From Kiritimatiellia bacterium (GTDB lineage: Bacteria > Verrucomicrobiota > Kiritimatiellia > RFP12 > UBA3636), in the NCBI GenBank assembly GCA_017413145.1, contig JAFPUX010000198.1, positions 1 to 6,772 of the forward strand: a DNA stretch of 6,772 nucleotides. Direction: 5' to 3'. Positions within the stretch are counted from its first letter, which is position 1; each line of letters opens with the position of its first letter. Under the pieces are notes generated by a model, which was not told the origin of the DNA, did not search any database, and was given only the letters and a program-made list of their open reading frames with translations. Below are positions 6,341-6,772 of the stretch, piece after piece. The position numbers and the translations under genes were made by a program.

Positions 6341-6368
6341 CGGAATCCAATGTTTTCAATGGGTTCCG
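6341..6368. repeat. Imperfect inverted repeat in the divergent spacer
   Basis: Positions 6341-6352 pair with 6357-6368 (12 positions, one G-T wobble at 6346/6363 and one A-A mismatch at 6350/6359) around a TTTT loop. There is no T tract on either side and it ends no gene, so it is not a terminator. It could be a protein-binding dyad or a relic of a dispersed repeat. Confidence 0.5.
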
Positions 6369-6445
6369 GAGCGGCCCCACATTCGGGAACAGCATCTCGA
6401 GAGCCGACGCCGCCGGCCGCCGCAGGAGCGCCGGCGCCGACGGGC

Positions 6446-6474
6446 TTGCGCGCGCGGGGCGGGGCGCGTATAAT
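6446..6474 (+). promoter_or_regulatory. Sigma-70-type promoter for the channel gene
   Basis: A perfect -10 TATAAT at 6469-6474 stands out in very GC-rich surroundings. A weak -35 TTGCGC (6446-6451; TTG conserved) lies at exactly 17 nt spacing. Predicted start is near 6481, about 27 nt before ATG 6508. The weak -35 may mean activator dependence. Confidence 0.6.
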
Positions 6475-6507
6475 CGCGTCCCGTTCGCAAGCACCCCGCC
6501 CGCCGAC

Positions 6508-6772
6508 ATGACGAACCGCACGCGCGCGAGAATCCGGCTCTTCCGCCGGTCGTTCCGGACCGCCTCCCCCTACGAGGGGGCGGGCATGGCGCGGACGCTG
6601 CTCCTGTCGGTCCTCGTGGGCGTGCTCGCGGGGCTCGCGGCGATGGCGCTCTGCTCTCTGCTGCAGCTTTTCGACTGGCTGTTCCTCGGGCGCGTCGCGG
6701 GCGTCGCGGCCGGCGCCGCCGCGGGCGAACCGGAGCCGTTCGACCTGCCGGAAATCGCGGGCGGCGTCCGCC
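6508..6772 (+). CDS. Probable ClC-type chloride channel/antiporter, N-terminal part, truncated by window end
   Basis: An 88-residue open start with no stop before the window edge. A basic, Arg-rich cytoplasmic N-terminus (1-20) is followed by a long hydrophobic segment at about 30-62 (LLLSVLVGVLAGLAAMALCS, then LLQLFDWLFLG). This resembles the first membrane helix of ClC chloride channels and Cl-/H+ antiporters. The diagnostic GSGIP and GREGP motifs would lie further downstream, so the family call is inference; another multi-pass membrane protein is possible. ATG 6508 has no Shine-Dalgarno. An in-frame ATG at 6586 (residue 27) is preceded 8 nt upstream by GAGG and would still keep the first helix, so the start is uncertain. 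The promoter at 6446-6474 fits either start. Confidence 0.6.
   Translation, partial: MTNRTRARIRLFRRSFRTASPYEGAGMARTLLLSVLVGVLAGLAAMALCSLLQLFDWLFLGRVAGVAAGAAAGEPEPFDLPEIAGGVR

Larger units (their letters stand above)
6195..6507. other. Divergent intergenic region
   Basis: This 313-bp gap separates the minus-strand pseudopilin-like gene from the plus-strand channel gene. Its left two thirds (about 6215-6365) are clearly more AT-rich than the rest of the window and carry the minus promoter, the tandem operator-like repeat and an imperfect dyad. Its right third (about 6400-6468) is again very GC-rich and leads into the plus promoter. Apparent open frames here lack ribosome sites and coding character, and I see no gene or RNA gene. 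Confidence 0.7.

Noticed and set aside
6210..6521. Small open frames in the divergent spacer on both strands
   Set aside because: No ribosome sites, mutually overlapping, no recognisable product, and they overlap promoters and operator-like repeats.

Overview
This is a GC-rich bacterial window, with third codon positions almost all G or C. It reads as ordinary chromosomal metabolic sequence with two unusual intergenic leaders. No phage, plasmid, transposase, CRISPR, rRNA or tRNA signal is visible. The organism cannot be named from sequence alone. The pseudopilin-like orphan on the minus strand, the UPF0371/DUF1846 protein, the apparent N-terminal extension on the amino-acid symporter and the mix of Shine-Dalgarno and non-Shine-Dalgarno starts suggest a gut or rumen member of the PVC group (Kiritimatiellota, Lentisphaerota or Verrucomicrobiota). 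This is an inference of low to moderate confidence.

Layout: (1) 3-1619 (+), an alanine/glycine:cation symporter whose frame is still open at the left window edge. (2) 1629-1680, an 8-nt-periodic GACC-N4 tract that fills the gap and ends directly against the next ATG. (3) 1681-3165 (+), L-arabinose isomerase araA. (4) 3176-3883 (+), L-ribulose-5-phosphate 4-epimerase araD, with a canonical Shine-Dalgarno overlapping the araA stop. (5) 3894-3969, a second GACC-N4 tract (GACCATCC repeated) that ends directly against a TTG start. (6) 3970-5481 (+), a UPF0371/DUF1846 protein. (7) 5498-5543, a very strong intrinsic terminator closing the plus-strand run. (8) 5568-6194 (-), a small membrane-anchored pseudopilin-like protein with its own promoter and ribosome site. 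(9) 6195-6507, a divergent intergenic region with two opposed promoters, a tandem operator-like repeat and an imperfect dyad. (10) 6508 to the right edge (+), the start of a probable ClC-type chloride channel.

How it works together: AraA converts L-arabinose to L-ribulose and AraD converts L-ribulose-5-phosphate to D-xylulose-5-phosphate. The kinase between them (AraB or a substitute) is not in the window. No terminator is seen between the symporter, araA, araD and the UPF0371 gene, so they may share transcripts ending at 5543.

The most novel signal is the pair of GACC-N4 tracts. They differ in their variable half but share the GACC core, the exact 8-nt period and the same phase relative to the start codon. 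They occur in front of the two genes whose starts are inside the window and which lack a Shine-Dalgarno at the normal distance within a gene run. They could be an unstructured, non-Shine-Dalgarno translation leader or a binding array for a modular RNA- or DNA-binding protein.
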